Positions 31,191-39,680 of a stretch of DNA of 44,927 nucleotides are shown here, piece by piece. Location of the stretch: positions 1 to 44,927 of the forward strand of contig JANQLM010000114.1 of the NCBI GenBank assembly GCA_028280635.1. The letters run 5' to 3'. This DNA comes from Halieaceae bacterium (GTDB lineage: Bacteria; Pseudomonadota; Gammaproteobacteria; Pseudomonadales; Halieaceae). Within the stretch, counting starts at the first letter, position 1. Every line of letters begins with the position of its first letter. The notes beneath the pieces are model-generated. The model was given only the letters and a program-made list of their open reading frames with translations, had not been told where the DNA came from and made no database searches. The translations under genes were made by a program, and so were the position numbers.

Positions 31191-34100
31191 TTCATGGAAG
31201 ATGCAGACAGGGGATAGTACGCAGGACGATGAGATCACTGCGGCCACCTGGCTGTCGGAAGGACTGGAAGTCCTCATTGCCGAGCTGGCCGAACGAGCGC
31301 ACGACAACACCGAACCCGACTTCGACGTTGTCATAATTGGCAGTGGATACGGTGGCTCGATCGCCGCCTCCCGGCTGGCCTGGGCAGAGCAGGCCGCGGG
31401 GGTTCCGCTCAAAGTCTGCCTGCTGGAACGTGGCAAGGAATACCTGGCCGGCATGTTCCCCGCCAGCGTTTCAAGCCTCGCAGGCCACCTGCGAACGACT
31501 ACCCCACGAACCTGGAATACCGAACAGGAGCGCGAGCAGGGCGGCACCAGCGCCGCAGCCGAGGGTCTGAGGGACGGCTTGTTTGATGTCCGCGTGGACG
31601 ACGACTACAACGTCCTGGTCGCCAACGGCCTGGGCGGTGGCAGCCTGATCAATGCCGGGGTGATGGAAACCCCGCCCCCCGGCTTCTTTGAGACCGGCTG
31701 GCCCCGGGAGATCCTGGAGGACACCGGGATCATGAATCACTACCGGGATATGACACGGGAACTGGGCGCCACCGACCAGGACGGCCGCGACAACACCATC
31801 GCCCTGCACGAGCAGGCGCAACGCAAGCCGCTGAAGAAACACAGCGCGCTAAAGAAGCTCGCCAGTGGCTCACCTCACGCCCAGTTCCGCGATGCCGCCA
31901 TTACCGTGGCCATGCAGGACGGCGACAATGACGCCGGCGTCCGCATGCGACAGTGCACCCTGTGTGGCGACTGCGCCACCGGTTGCAACATGGGCGCCAA
32001 GATATCACTGGACCTGAACCTGCTGCCCCGGGCCCGACGCCGCGAGGGAATGCGCATTGTCACCGGTGCCACCGTGCTCACGGTGACGCCGGCGGGTGAG
32101 TTCTGGAACATTGAGGTAGTGCACACGCTGCCGACAATCGCCGCCAAGGAGGACGGTGCAAGCATTCTCAAGGCACGCCGGGTCATCATCGCCGCCGGGG
32201 CCCTGGGCTCCACAGAGATACTGATGCGCAGCAAAGCCGCCGGCCTTGGAGTATCCGGGCAACTCGGGCAGCGCTTCTCCGGCAACGGCGACATGATTGC
32301 CGTGGGCTACAACATGGAGACTGAGATCAACGCCGTCGCCGACGAGGCTGACGCGCTCGACGCTCGCAGCGTGGGCCCGACGATCACCGGTGTGGTGGAC
32401 TGTCGCGCGGCCAATCCGGACCACCCGGTCGTGATTGAAGACATGGCGGTACCAGGCGCCATGCGCTGGGTGTTTGAGGAGCTGTACACCACTGTCAACA
32501 GCCTGCGCCAGCTCGCCACCGTGGATTGGCGTACCCACGGCAACAAGCATCCAGACCCGGATCCACTGTCCGTCGATCGCAAGGCCATCCAGCACAGCCA
32601 GGTGTACGCGGTCATCGGTGACGACGGCGCAGACGGCGTGCTGGAATTCCGCGACGACTTCATCGCCACCAGCGACGGCGCGATCACCATCAACTGGCCC
32701 AGCGTGCGCTCCAAGTCGCTGTTCCCCGCGCAAATTGACCAGCTCGAGGCGCTGGCCTCGGACTCCGGCAGCGGCGGAAGCATCATTCCCAACCCACTGT
32801 GGCGGCCGCTGCCCGACAACCTGGAGTTTCTCTCAGGTGGCGCCCGGGGCCCGCTGATGACTGTGCACCCGTTGGGCGGCTGCTCCATGGCAGACAGCGG
32901 CAGTCTGGGCGTGGTCAATCACTGTGGCCAGGTCTTCAAGGGAGATGAAGACGAGGTCCACCACAACCTGGTGGTGCTGGATGGCGCGATCCTGCCGCGG
33001 GCGGTGGGCACCAACCCGGCGCTGACAATTGCTGCCCTCTGTGCACGTGCAATGCCCTATCTGCTCAGGGATTGGAACTACACAGGGCTTACCGAGGAGA
33101 CAGGCGACCAGTTCCGTCAACGGCCTCATTTTGACCACATTGCGCCGCCGGCTCACCGGCAGCGCACCGAGATGCAGTTTGCCGAGCGGCTGCGAGGGCC
33201 GCTCACCCTCAAGCTGGACGGCGTTCAACGAGAATATATCGCCGAACTCACGCTGTTCTTCAAGGACAAGGCCCTGCACGAACTCACCGCCGCCAGGGAC
33301 CAGAACGGCGGCCTGCACACCCTCACCGTCGCCGACCGCTCGGCCGCCACCCACAAGCGCAGCCAGCTACGGCTGTTCGATCTCGACAGTTGGACGGCCA
33401 TAGACCAGGAGCGCCTGTCGGGTCGCGAGCTGGAACAGCGCCTGGAAGCAGCCAGCCTGCTGACCGCACCGCTGCGCGGCAGCCTGACTATACTCGCCAG
33501 AGAGCGTTCCAATGTACTGCAGCGCACCTGGCGCGCCCTGTGCGCGTACTTTGGCAATCGCGGCTGGCGCGATCTCTACCAGTCCCGGCATCCGCTGAAA
33601 TCGGCGGATCCCGCCGACCCCTGCACCGATAAGCACAGGCAGGAGACAGCGCACACCGGCAGCATCGGCTGGAGTGGATTGAAACATCTGAGCCGTGCCG
33701 GCGAAATACGCCTGTTCGAATACGAGCTGACGCTTGACACCAATTGCACCACATCACCGCTGGCGGCGCAGCTCCGGGAACAGGACAAACGTATTCACGG
33801 CTACAAGCGCATCGGCTACAGGCGGCGCGGCAACCCGCTGCGCCAACTGATGGAAGTGGATCTCGATGCTTTTCCGCACCTGGTGAAGGAGCGCCCGGCG
33901 CGGCTGGTGCTGCGGCCGGAGTTCCTGGCGCGCAAAGGCCTGCCGCTGTTCCGGATTTCCAAACAGGAAAACCTGGCGCTGGCGCTCACGGAAGTGGGAT
34001 CTCTAGCGGCCTACTTCCTTCGCCTGCTGCTGAACACCCACCTGCTGAGCCTGCGGGCTCCGGACGCGGCGCTGCCGCGGGTGCCGCAGCGCCTGCCGGG

Positions 34101-36966
34101 TGCGGTACCGGGCCTGCCGGACTTCGAAATCCACGGCCGCAGAATAGCCGAGCGGCCGGAGGGTGTACCGTCCAGCCACGAGGGCGACTACCGCCTTACC
34201 CGCTACCCGGCTGCCAGCTCGCAGCAGCCGCCAGTGCTGATGATTCACGGCTACAGTGCCAGCGGCACGACCTTCGCCCATCATGCGGTAAATCCCAACC
34301 TGGCGAGCTTCCTGTGGCATCGCGGTCGCGATGTCTGGATTCTCGACATGCGCTCCAGCTGCGGCATGCCTACCAGCCGGCGCAACTTCAGCTTCGAAGA
34401 GCTGGCCTATGCGGACATCCCACTGGCGGTGGAAGAGGTGTGTGAGATCACCGGCGCCGAAAAGATTGACGTGGTCGCTCACTGCATGGGCTCAGCCATG
34501 CTGTCCATGGCGGTATTGACGGCTGCGAACCTGCCCGAGGACGCCACCTACCCGGAGCAGCACAGTAAACTCCCGCAGCGCATCAACCGGCTGGTGATGT
34601 CACAGGTGGGCCCCCTGGTCTGCCTGGCGCCCGAGAATGTATTCCGGGCCTATGCCTTCAGCTACCTGAAGCACTTCCTGCCCCTCGACCAGTACCAGTT
34701 TGCCCCCAGCGGCGGCAGTGTCGACAAGCTGCTGGACCGCGCTCTCGCCGTCCTCCCCTATAGCGATGAGGAGTACGACCTGGAAAACCCGCGAGAGCGT
34801 TGGAAGCGCACCCCCTGGACCCGCACCCGCCATCGCATGGACCTGCTCTACGGACGCACTTTTTCACTGAAGAACCTGGCCCCGCATACCCTGGAGCACA
34901 TCGACGATCTGTTCGGACCACTCAGCGTCGATACCGCCACCCAGGTGCTGCACTTCGCCCGCTACCAGACCATCACAGACCACAGCGGCAACAATATCTA
35001 CGTGTCCCGGGACCAACTCGCGAGCTGCTGGACCTTCCCCACCCTGAGCGTCCACGGTCGCGACAACGGCCTGTCATGGCGCGGCACCCTCGGGCGCCTG
35101 CAGCGGCTGCTTCGTGAAGACGCCGGGCGTAGCTGGCGCAGTGTGGAGTTTGACGACTTCGGCCACCAGGACAGTCTGATCGGGCGCGGCGCGGAGAAAG
35201 TATTCGTTGAGATCGCCAGCTTCCTGGATGATCCCGACAGCGTAGACCCTGTGCCACCCGCGCGGTCACTGCTACTGCAGCCACCCTGGTCGGGGCCGGT
35301 CATGTCGGTGCCGCCGAACGACCGCGACGCGAAGAGCCTGTCGATCAGCTTCGGCGTCAACCCGGCGCTGTCAAAGCCCAGGCTGCTGCTGACAATACCG
35401 CTGCGCGACCACCAGTTTGGCCATCAGCTGGTCTACGACAATGGCAATGACAGTCCGGCCATACAGCTACAGGCACTGGACCCGGAGGACATCCGTTACA
35501 ACTGGTGCCGGGTGGACGTCGCGTGGCCGGACACGCCAGCGGGACACGACCGGGTACTGTTGCTGCTGGTGTACAACGAATCACCACTGTTGGACAACGC
35601 CGTGTTCGGCAAGGAGCCGGCCAACATCGACGAGTTCATTGGCGCCCGCGAGCTCGATCCGGATAGCCGCTGGCTCGCCGACGAACAGCTCGCCATGGCC
35701 CGGTCCGCTCTGGGTGATGGCAGTGAGTGCCTGCAGGAGCGGGTTCACGAACTGCTGATGGAAGGCGCACATGCCCTGCGGCACGGCATTCTGCGATTAC
35801 CGGACCGCCACGGCGACCAACTGGTGATCGCCGCCGGCAGCTGCCAGTTTCCGCCGGGAATACTCGACCAGTGGCCCGGCTTCAACAGCTACTTCAGGCT
35901 CGCCAGCGGCTGCTACGCCAGCGACTTCCCTCACCCCGACCTGCTGGTACTGCCCGGCGACCAGATCTACGTCGACAGTACGGCGGGGATATTCGATCCA
36001 TCAGCGCTGGATGAACGCTACCAGCATCCCTACCAGCGCTTCTATCGATCCAGCGCTGCCCGCGCCGCCCTGCGCGAGGTACCGGCCTGCATGATGCTGG
36101 ACGACCATGAGATCGTCGACAACTGGGAGCCGCTCCCCAACGATCCGGAGAACTGGCAGCGGCATGCGGACGGGCTGGATTACTTTCGGGTATTCCAGCG
36201 CGACCGGCACCGCGCCAAGGCCGCCGGCCTGTGGTATGCCTTCCAGCGCAAGGGCTATGACTTCTTTATGCTCGACAGCCGCAGCGAACGCAGCCACCGC
36301 ACAAGTGCCAGCACCTACAAGGCGGATATGTTGTTCGACGCCGCGCGCCCCGGTGAAAACCGTCCCAACCAGTGGCAGGATCTCAAGACCTGGCTGGAGC
36401 AGGAGCCGCTGGATCGCCCCAGATTTCTCGTCTGTCCCTCCATGCCGTTTCCCCAGGAACGGCGCGCGATCACTGGTCGGGAACACTATGACGCTGAAGG
36501 TCAGCAAGCCCGGCGGTTCGCCGCCGCCATGCACTCGGACAGTTGGACAGGCTACCCGGACAGCCAGGCGCGACTGCTGGAACTCATCAGGGACTCCAAA
36601 GTCCGCAACCTGGTGATGATCAATGGCGATGCCCACCTGGGCTGCATTGCAGAAGTCTGGATGGAGGGCAGCGAGTTCCCGTTCTGGGCGGTGCACGCCT
36701 CGGCACTGTACGCTCCCCTGCCCTTTGCCAACGCACGCCGTGCCGACCTGGCGGGCTGTGAAGAGTTCGTACTACCGCGCGGTATACGCGGCAAGGTGTA
36801 TACGGAGTTTGCGCCGCCGGGCGACGGCTTCGCTATCCTGACCGCGCAGGAAGACGGCGCGGCCTGGAAAATCGAGGTCAGCTATGATCGGGAGGGGGTG
36901 GCTGCAAGCCAAGCTTGGCGGCGGCAAATACCGCTTCAGTCCTGTTGTGGACGCCCAGTGCCTTGA
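31180..36966 (+). CDS. Three-part fusion: GMC oxidoreductase, alpha/beta hydrolase (Cys), PhoD phosphatase
   Basis: A 1928-residue protein. Residues 48-632: cholesterol-oxidase-like GMC flavoenzyme with FAD motif GSGYGG (54-59), a cysteine cluster C259-x2-C262-x2-C265-x3-C269, and active-site-like H563 (HPLGGC) and N612 (GTNPAL). Residues 633-1000: linker of unrecognised beta-rich segments. Residues 1015-1350: alpha/beta hydrolase with oxyanion HGYSASG, nucleophile elbow AHCMGS (Cys C1102), D1295 and H1329. Residues 1545-1830: PhoD-like metallophosphatase with GDQIYVD, DDHEIVDNW, LDSR and NGDAHLGC. No signal peptide is seen. The start is a TTG at 31180 (AAGG 9 bases upstream), overlapping the kinase gene by 11 bp; ATG 31201 is the alternative. 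The 3' end overlaps the convergent regulator gene. Oxidation and hydrolysis of a sterol- or lipid-like ester/phosphate is plausible but unproven. Confidence 0.92.
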   Translation: MEPDSWKMQTGDSTQDDEITAATWLSEGLEVLIAELAERAHDNTEPDFDVVIIGSGYGGSIAASRLAWAEQAAGVPLKVCLLERGKEYLAGMFPASVSSLAGHLRTTTPRTWNTEQEREQGGTSAAAEGLRDGLFDVRVDDDYNVLVANGLGGGSLINAGVMETPPPGFFETGWPREILEDTGIMNHYRDMTRELGATDQDGRDNTIALHEQAQRKPLKKHSALKKLASGSPHAQFRDAAITVAMQDGDNDAGVRMRQCTLCGDCATGCNMGAKISLDLNLLPRARRREGMRIVTGATVLTVTPAGEFWNIEVVHTLPTIAAKEDGASILKARRVIIAAGALGSTEILMRSKAAGLGVSGQLGQRFSGNGDMIAVGYNMETEINAVADEADALDARSVGPTITGVVDCRAANPDHPVVIEDMAVPGAMRWVFEELYTTVNSLRQLATVDWRTHGNKHPDPDPLSVDRKAIQHSQVYAVIGDDGADGVLEFRDDFIATSDGAITINWPSVRSKSLFPAQIDQLEALASDSGSGGSIIPNPLWRPLPDNLEFLSGGARGPLMTVHPLGGCSMADSGSLGVVNHCGQVFKGDEDEVHHNLVVLDGAILPRAVGTNPALTIAALCARAMPYLLRDWNYTGLTEETGDQFRQRPHFDHIAPPAHRQRTEMQFAERLRGPLTLKLDGVQREYIAELTLFFKDKALHELTAARDQNGGLHTLTVADRSAATHKRSQLRLFDLDSWTAIDQERLSGRELEQRLEAASLLTAPLRGSLTILARERSNVLQRTWRALCAYFGNRGWRDLYQSRHPLKSADPADPCTDKHRQETAHTGSIGWSGLKHLSRAGEIRLFEYELTLDTNCTTSPLAAQLREQDKRIHGYKRIGYRRRGNPLRQLMEVDLDAFPHLVKERPARLVLRPEFLARKGLPLFRISKQENLALALTEVGSLAAYFLRLLLNTHLLSLRAPDAALPRVPQRLPGAVPGLPDFEIHGRRIAERPEGVPSSHEGDYRLTRYPAASSQQPPVLMIHGYSASGTTFAHHAVNPNLASFLWHRGRDVWILDMRSSCGMPTSRRNFSFEELAYADIPLAVEEVCEITGAEKIDVVAHCMGSAMLSMAVLTAANLPEDATYPEQHSKLPQRINRLVMSQVGPLVCLAPENVFRAYAFSYLKHFLPLDQYQFAPSGGSVDKLLDRALAVLPYSDEEYDLENPRERWKRTPWTRTRHRMDLLYGRTFSLKNLAPHTLEHIDDLFGPLSVDTATQVLHFARYQTITDHSGNNIYVSRDQLASCWTFPTLSVHGRDNGLSWRGTLGRLQRLLREDAGRSWRSVEFDDFGHQDSLIGRGAEKVFVEIASFLDDPDSVDPVPPARSLLLQPPWSGPVMSVPPNDRDAKSLSISFGVNPALSKPRLLLTIPLRDHQFGHQLVYDNGNDSPAIQLQALDPEDIRYNWCRVDVAWPDTPAGHDRVLLLLVYNESPLLDNAVFGKEPANIDEFIGARELDPDSRWLADEQLAMARSALGDGSECLQERVHELLMEGAHALRHGILRLPDRHGDQLVIAAGSCQFPPGILDQWPGFNSYFRLASGCYASDFPHPDLLVLPGDQIYVDSTAGIFDPSALDERYQHPYQRFYRSSAARAALREVPACMMLDDHEIVDNWEPLPNDPENWQRHADGLDYFRVFQRDRHRAKAAGLWYAFQRKGYDFFMLDSRSERSHRTSASTYKADMLFDAARPGENRPNQWQDLKTWLEQEPLDRPRFLVCPSMPFPQERRAITGREHYDAEGQQARRFAAAMHSDSWTGYPDSQARLLELIRDSKVRNLVMINGDAHLGCIAEVWMEGSEFPFWAVHASALYAPLPFANARRADLAGCEEFVLPRGIRGKVYTEFAPPGDGFAILTAQEDGAAWKIEVSYDREGVAASQAWRRQIPLQSCCGRPVP

Positions 36967-37522
36967 AGGCCGCCGACAGGTGTGTCTTCACCGTGCCTTC
37001 GGCGATGTTCATCTCGCGGGCAATCACCTTGTTGGGCTTACCCTGAATCGCCTTCAGCAGCACATCGGTCTGGCGCGCTGACAGCAGATCAGTGCGTGGG
37101 CTGTCGCTCACCGGTGCTCGCTCGGTGCTGGCATTCAACGCCGCCTGGGGCAGGTAGACGCCGCCAGCCAGGATCAGTTTAAGTGCCGCCACCAGCACTT
37201 CAGAGCTGGATGCCTTGGGCACGAAGCCCGACGCGCCCTGGTCGATAGCGTCACGAATGATATCCGGATCGTCCATACCCGACAGTACGGCGATTTGCAC
37301 GGCAGGGTGGGCCTCGCGGATTTTCTGCAGCGCGGTCAGCCCGTCAGTGCCGGGCATGTTCAGGTCCAGCAATGCGAGGTCCACGCTTGCATCCTCCAGC
37401 ACGACCAGCGCTTCTTCACAGTCGCCTGCGTCGGTGAAATTGATCTCTTCGTTGAGATCACTGAGGAGAAAACGCATTCCCTGACGAAACATCTCATGGT
37501 CGTCAACCAGCAATACATGCAC
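36878..37522 (-). CDS. LuxR/NarL-family response regulator
   Basis: A 214-residue two-component regulator with a receiver domain (VLLVDDHEMFRQG; phospho-Asp D53 in LLDLNMPGTDG; Lys in GFVPKASS) and a C-terminal LuxR helix-turn-helix (LSARQTDVLLKAIQGKPNKVIA and EGTVKTHLSAAFKALGVHNRTEAV). The GTG at 37522 is preferred (GGAA about 9 bases upstream); a 31-codon longer frame adds sequence unlike the family. It converges on the fusion gene and overlaps its last 89 bases. It is the natural partner of the hybrid kinase on the far side of the fusion gene (inference). Confidence 0.92.
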   Translation of the reverse strand: MHVLLVDDHEMFRQGMRFLLSDLNEEINFTDAGDCEEALVVLEDASVDLALLDLNMPGTDGLTALQKIREAHPAVQIAVLSGMDDPDIIRDAIDQGASGFVPKASSSEVLVAALKLILAGGVYLPQAALNASTERAPVSDSPRTDLLSARQTDVLLKAIQGKPNKVIAREMNIAEGTVKTHLSAAFKALGVHNRTEAVFAAAKLGLQPPPPDHS

Positions 37523-37976
37523 TGTTATTATTTCCGCCGCCGGACCACTAAACCAATGGTGTAGAACGATAGTCCAATTGCGCTGAGTTGTACAAGAGAG
37601 ACAATAGGCATGCACGCTTGCAGATTGCCCGAAAGGGCCGTGCTCCTATTGATTCCTCATGGATTTGAGAAAGTAGCCAGGGACGGCTCTTTTTATAAAA
37701 CCGCTATAAATATAGTGTTTTGTCGCACCGAGGAGCATGTTCGCATCTACGCCGTCCGCTCCGTTCGGACACCATTACACTCTGTCGTTTGCTCTTACTT
37801 TGACCAACTTTCGATCCGCCAGCGAGTCGGTTATCGCCTGCTGTCATGCGCTGCGCATACAGGGCATTTCGCGGAGCGCAATTAAGCTGCGGGTGTGTTG
37901 GAAATCTGCCTGCGTTTGCGCTTCGCGCTGTCCACGGCAAAGTTTTTGCGCTGCTGTTTGAGCGACTTCGGTTGCG
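37523..37976. other. Intergenic region, lower GC than its surroundings
   Basis: These 454 bases lie upstream of the response regulator and downstream of the hydrolase on the minus strand. They contain AGTTGTACAAGA (37586-37597), which shares its first 10 bases with the palindrome in the racemase promoter, and an AT-rich stretch near 37690-37720 (TTTTTATAAAACC, CTATAAATATAG). On the minus strand a frame ending at 37882 reads KSLKQQRKNFAVDSAKRKRR but has no believable start. I see no supported gene. Confidence 0.55.
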
Positions 37977-38696
37977 CTACGCCGGTTGGCTGGGGACGAT
38001 CCGTGTGCCGGGCGAAAGAGCGTCGGCCACCAGGTCGAGGACTCTCGGGTTGACACCCATGCCAATGTGGCTGGCGTCGACTTCCACGTGCTCCACGCAA
38101 TTGCTGGCGCGGTCGATGCAGGCTTCCCAACTGACGATACCGTCGCGGCGTGAATAGATGGCGCGCACCGGAACCCTGAGAGGCACTTTTTCTCGATCAC
38201 GAATGGCAGCTTCTATGGCGTCGAAGTCTGTGCCGCCGAGGCGATAAATCGGCGCGGTCAGGGTATAGCGCGGCCCGCCGACCACTGGTGAGCCGAGGGT
38301 CACCACCCGGTCCACGCAGTCCGGCAGGTCGCGGGCAACTTCGCGGGCCAGGTAGCCGCCGAGGCTCCAGCCCACCAGTCGCAGGGATTGGCCGCTGCCT
38401 GCGGCAGACGCTGCCACCAGATCCAACAGCTGTTCCAGCAACTGTTGTACGTTACCGCGGTTGGTGCCCAGGCCCCAGCCGTCCACCCTGTACCCGAGAT
38501 AGCGCAGGTAGCGGCGCAGCAGCGCCGTAGAGCCGTCGCCGCCGCCAAATCCCGGCAGTACCAATACCGGCTCACCACCACCTCGCGGCGCCGAGGCCAG
38601 TTGCGGCCAGCGCAGGAACAGCTCGGCGAATTCCACTGGCGCCGCGAACTCGCGCAAGGTCGCCAGTGGGTTGGGATAGGTCTTGATCGGGGCCAT
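37977..38696 (-). CDS. Alpha/beta hydrolase
   Basis: A 239-residue cytosolic alpha/beta-fold hydrolase. It has VLVLPGFGGGDGST as oxyanion region, the nucleophile Ser in VGWSLGGYLARE, an acid in IYSRRDGIVSW and a His in DASHIGMGVNP. TLGSPVVGGPRYT is typical of the lipase/PGAP1-like branch that includes triacylglycerol lipases without a signal. It ends with VPSQPA at a stop, beyond which another frame stays open for about 30 codons with Lys/Arg-rich content, so a small C-terminal frameshift is possible. The start ATG has only a weak ribosome-binding site. It is preceded by the terminator of the peroxiredoxin gene, so it probably has its own promoter. Substrate unknown. Confidence 0.88.
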   Translation of the reverse strand: MAPIKTYPNPLATLREFAAPVEFAELFLRWPQLASAPRGGGEPVLVLPGFGGGDGSTALLRRYLRYLGYRVDGWGLGTNRGNVQQLLEQLLDLVAASAAGSGQSLRLVGWSLGGYLAREVARDLPDCVDRVVTLGSPVVGGPRYTLTAPIYRLGGTDFDAIEAAIRDREKVPLRVPVRAIYSRRDGIVSWEACIDRASNCVEHVEVDASHIGMGVNPRVLDLVADALSPGTRIVPSQPA

Positions 38697-38717
38697 ACAG
38701 TGTCCAGCATGCTACTG

Positions 38718-38755
38718 AAAAAAATACGCCGCAACCGGTCGCCCGGATTGCGGCG
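38718..38755 (-). terminator. Rho-independent terminator of the peroxiredoxin-glutaredoxin gene
   Basis: CGCCGCAA (38727-38734) pairs with TTGCGGCG (38748-38755), extended inwards by CCGG/CCGG with one bulged A and a TCGC loop. On the minus strand the stem is followed by TATTTTTTTC. It begins about 20 bases after the stop codon: a textbook terminator. Confidence 0.85.
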
Positions 38756-38774
38756 TGAGTATGACCTGGATGGA

Positions 38775-39515
38775 TCAGGCTGCGGCGCGTTGCTGCAGCC
38801 AGGTAGTGAGATCGTCTGCGCCGCCGATGTGCTCGCCGTTGATAAACACCTGCGGATAGGTGTCACCGCCGGACAGGGCACGCAGGGCGCGGTGAGGATA
38901 GTCGCGCAGCAGCTCCAGTTCGTCATAATCGAAACCGTGCTCGCGCAGCAGGATCTTGGCGCGCTCGCAGTGCGGGCAGCCGGGGCGTGTCAGCACGGCA
39001 ACGTCCAGCGGCGCCTGGGTGCCCGGAGCAACATACTCCAGCATGTGGTCGGCGTCTGAGACCTGGAAGGGATCGCCGGGCTCCTGGGGTTCAATGAACA
39101 TCTTCTCTACGATGCCGTCGTTGACCACCATGGAGTAACGCCAGGAGCGCGGGCCGAAGCCGAGGTCGTCCTTGTTGACCAGCATACCCATGCCCCTGGT
39201 GAACTCCCCGGTGCCGTCGGGCAGGAAGGTCACGTCGAAGGCCTGCTGCTGCAACTGCCACTCGTTCATGACAAAGGCGTCGTTCACGGATACGCAGACG
39301 ATGTCATCGATGCCATTGGCCTTGAACACTTCGGCCAGCTCGTTGTAGCGCGGCACGTGGCTGGAAGAGCAGGTGGGGGTAAAAGCGCCCGGCAGGGAGA
39401 ACACCACAACCCGCTTGCCCTTGAAGTAGCTGCCCGAGTCGCGGTCGACCCAGTCGCTGCCCTGGCGGGTTTTAAAGGTGACCTGGGGTACTGCCTGGCC
39501 TTCACGATTTTCCAT
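38775..39515 (-). CDS. Hybrid peroxiredoxin-glutaredoxin (Prx5 type)
   Basis: A 246-residue thiol peroxidase with an N-terminal Prx5-like domain (residues 3-165; peroxidatic C49 in [10 protein letters not shown]) and a C-terminal glutaredoxin domain (170-246; redox pair C180-P-H-C183 in [12 protein letters not shown], glutathione site [17 protein letters not shown]). Such hybrids, as in Haemophilus influenzae, reduce hydroperoxides directly with glutathione. GAGG lies 8-9 bases before the ATG at 39515. It is a single-gene unit with its own terminator, divergent from the metal exporter. Likely role: peroxide defence. A function linked to the flavin oxidases nearby cannot be shown. Confidence 0.95.
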   Translation of the reverse strand: MENREGQAVPQVTFKTRQGSDWVDRDSGSYFKGKRVVVFSLPGAFTPTCSSSHVPRYNELAEVFKANGIDDIVCVSVNDAFVMNEWQLQQQAFDVTFLPDGTGEFTRGMGMLVNKDDLGFGPRSWRYSMVVNDGIVEKMFIEPQEPGDPFQVSDADHMLEYVAPGTQAPLDVAVLTRPGCPHCERAKILLREHGFDYDELELLRDYPHRALRALSGGDTYPQVFINGEHIGGADDLTTWLQQRAAA

Positions 39516-39680
39516 TGCATAAACCTCGTTGATTGCTTGAATAGCTAGATGGATTCCGATGCTATGTACGTAGCCTACGGAAAACCGATTGATCTATAAA
39601 TCAAATTACTCAACAAAATCTGATCGAAATATCCGATAGCCCCGCTTGCCTATACCGGGCTATGCGGGCTAAATGCACCC

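Noticed and set aside
31180-36966. Naming the fusion a cholesterol oxidase
   Set aside because: Only the GMC domain resembles that family; no secretion signal and no direct evidence for sterol substrates.
37882-38130. Lys/Arg-rich small ORF (KSLKQQRKNFAVDSAKRKRR) past the hydrolase stop
   Set aside because: Most of the frame overlaps the hydrolase gene out of frame and there is no start with a ribosome-binding site; it could be a frameshifted tail but this is not supported enough for a gene call.
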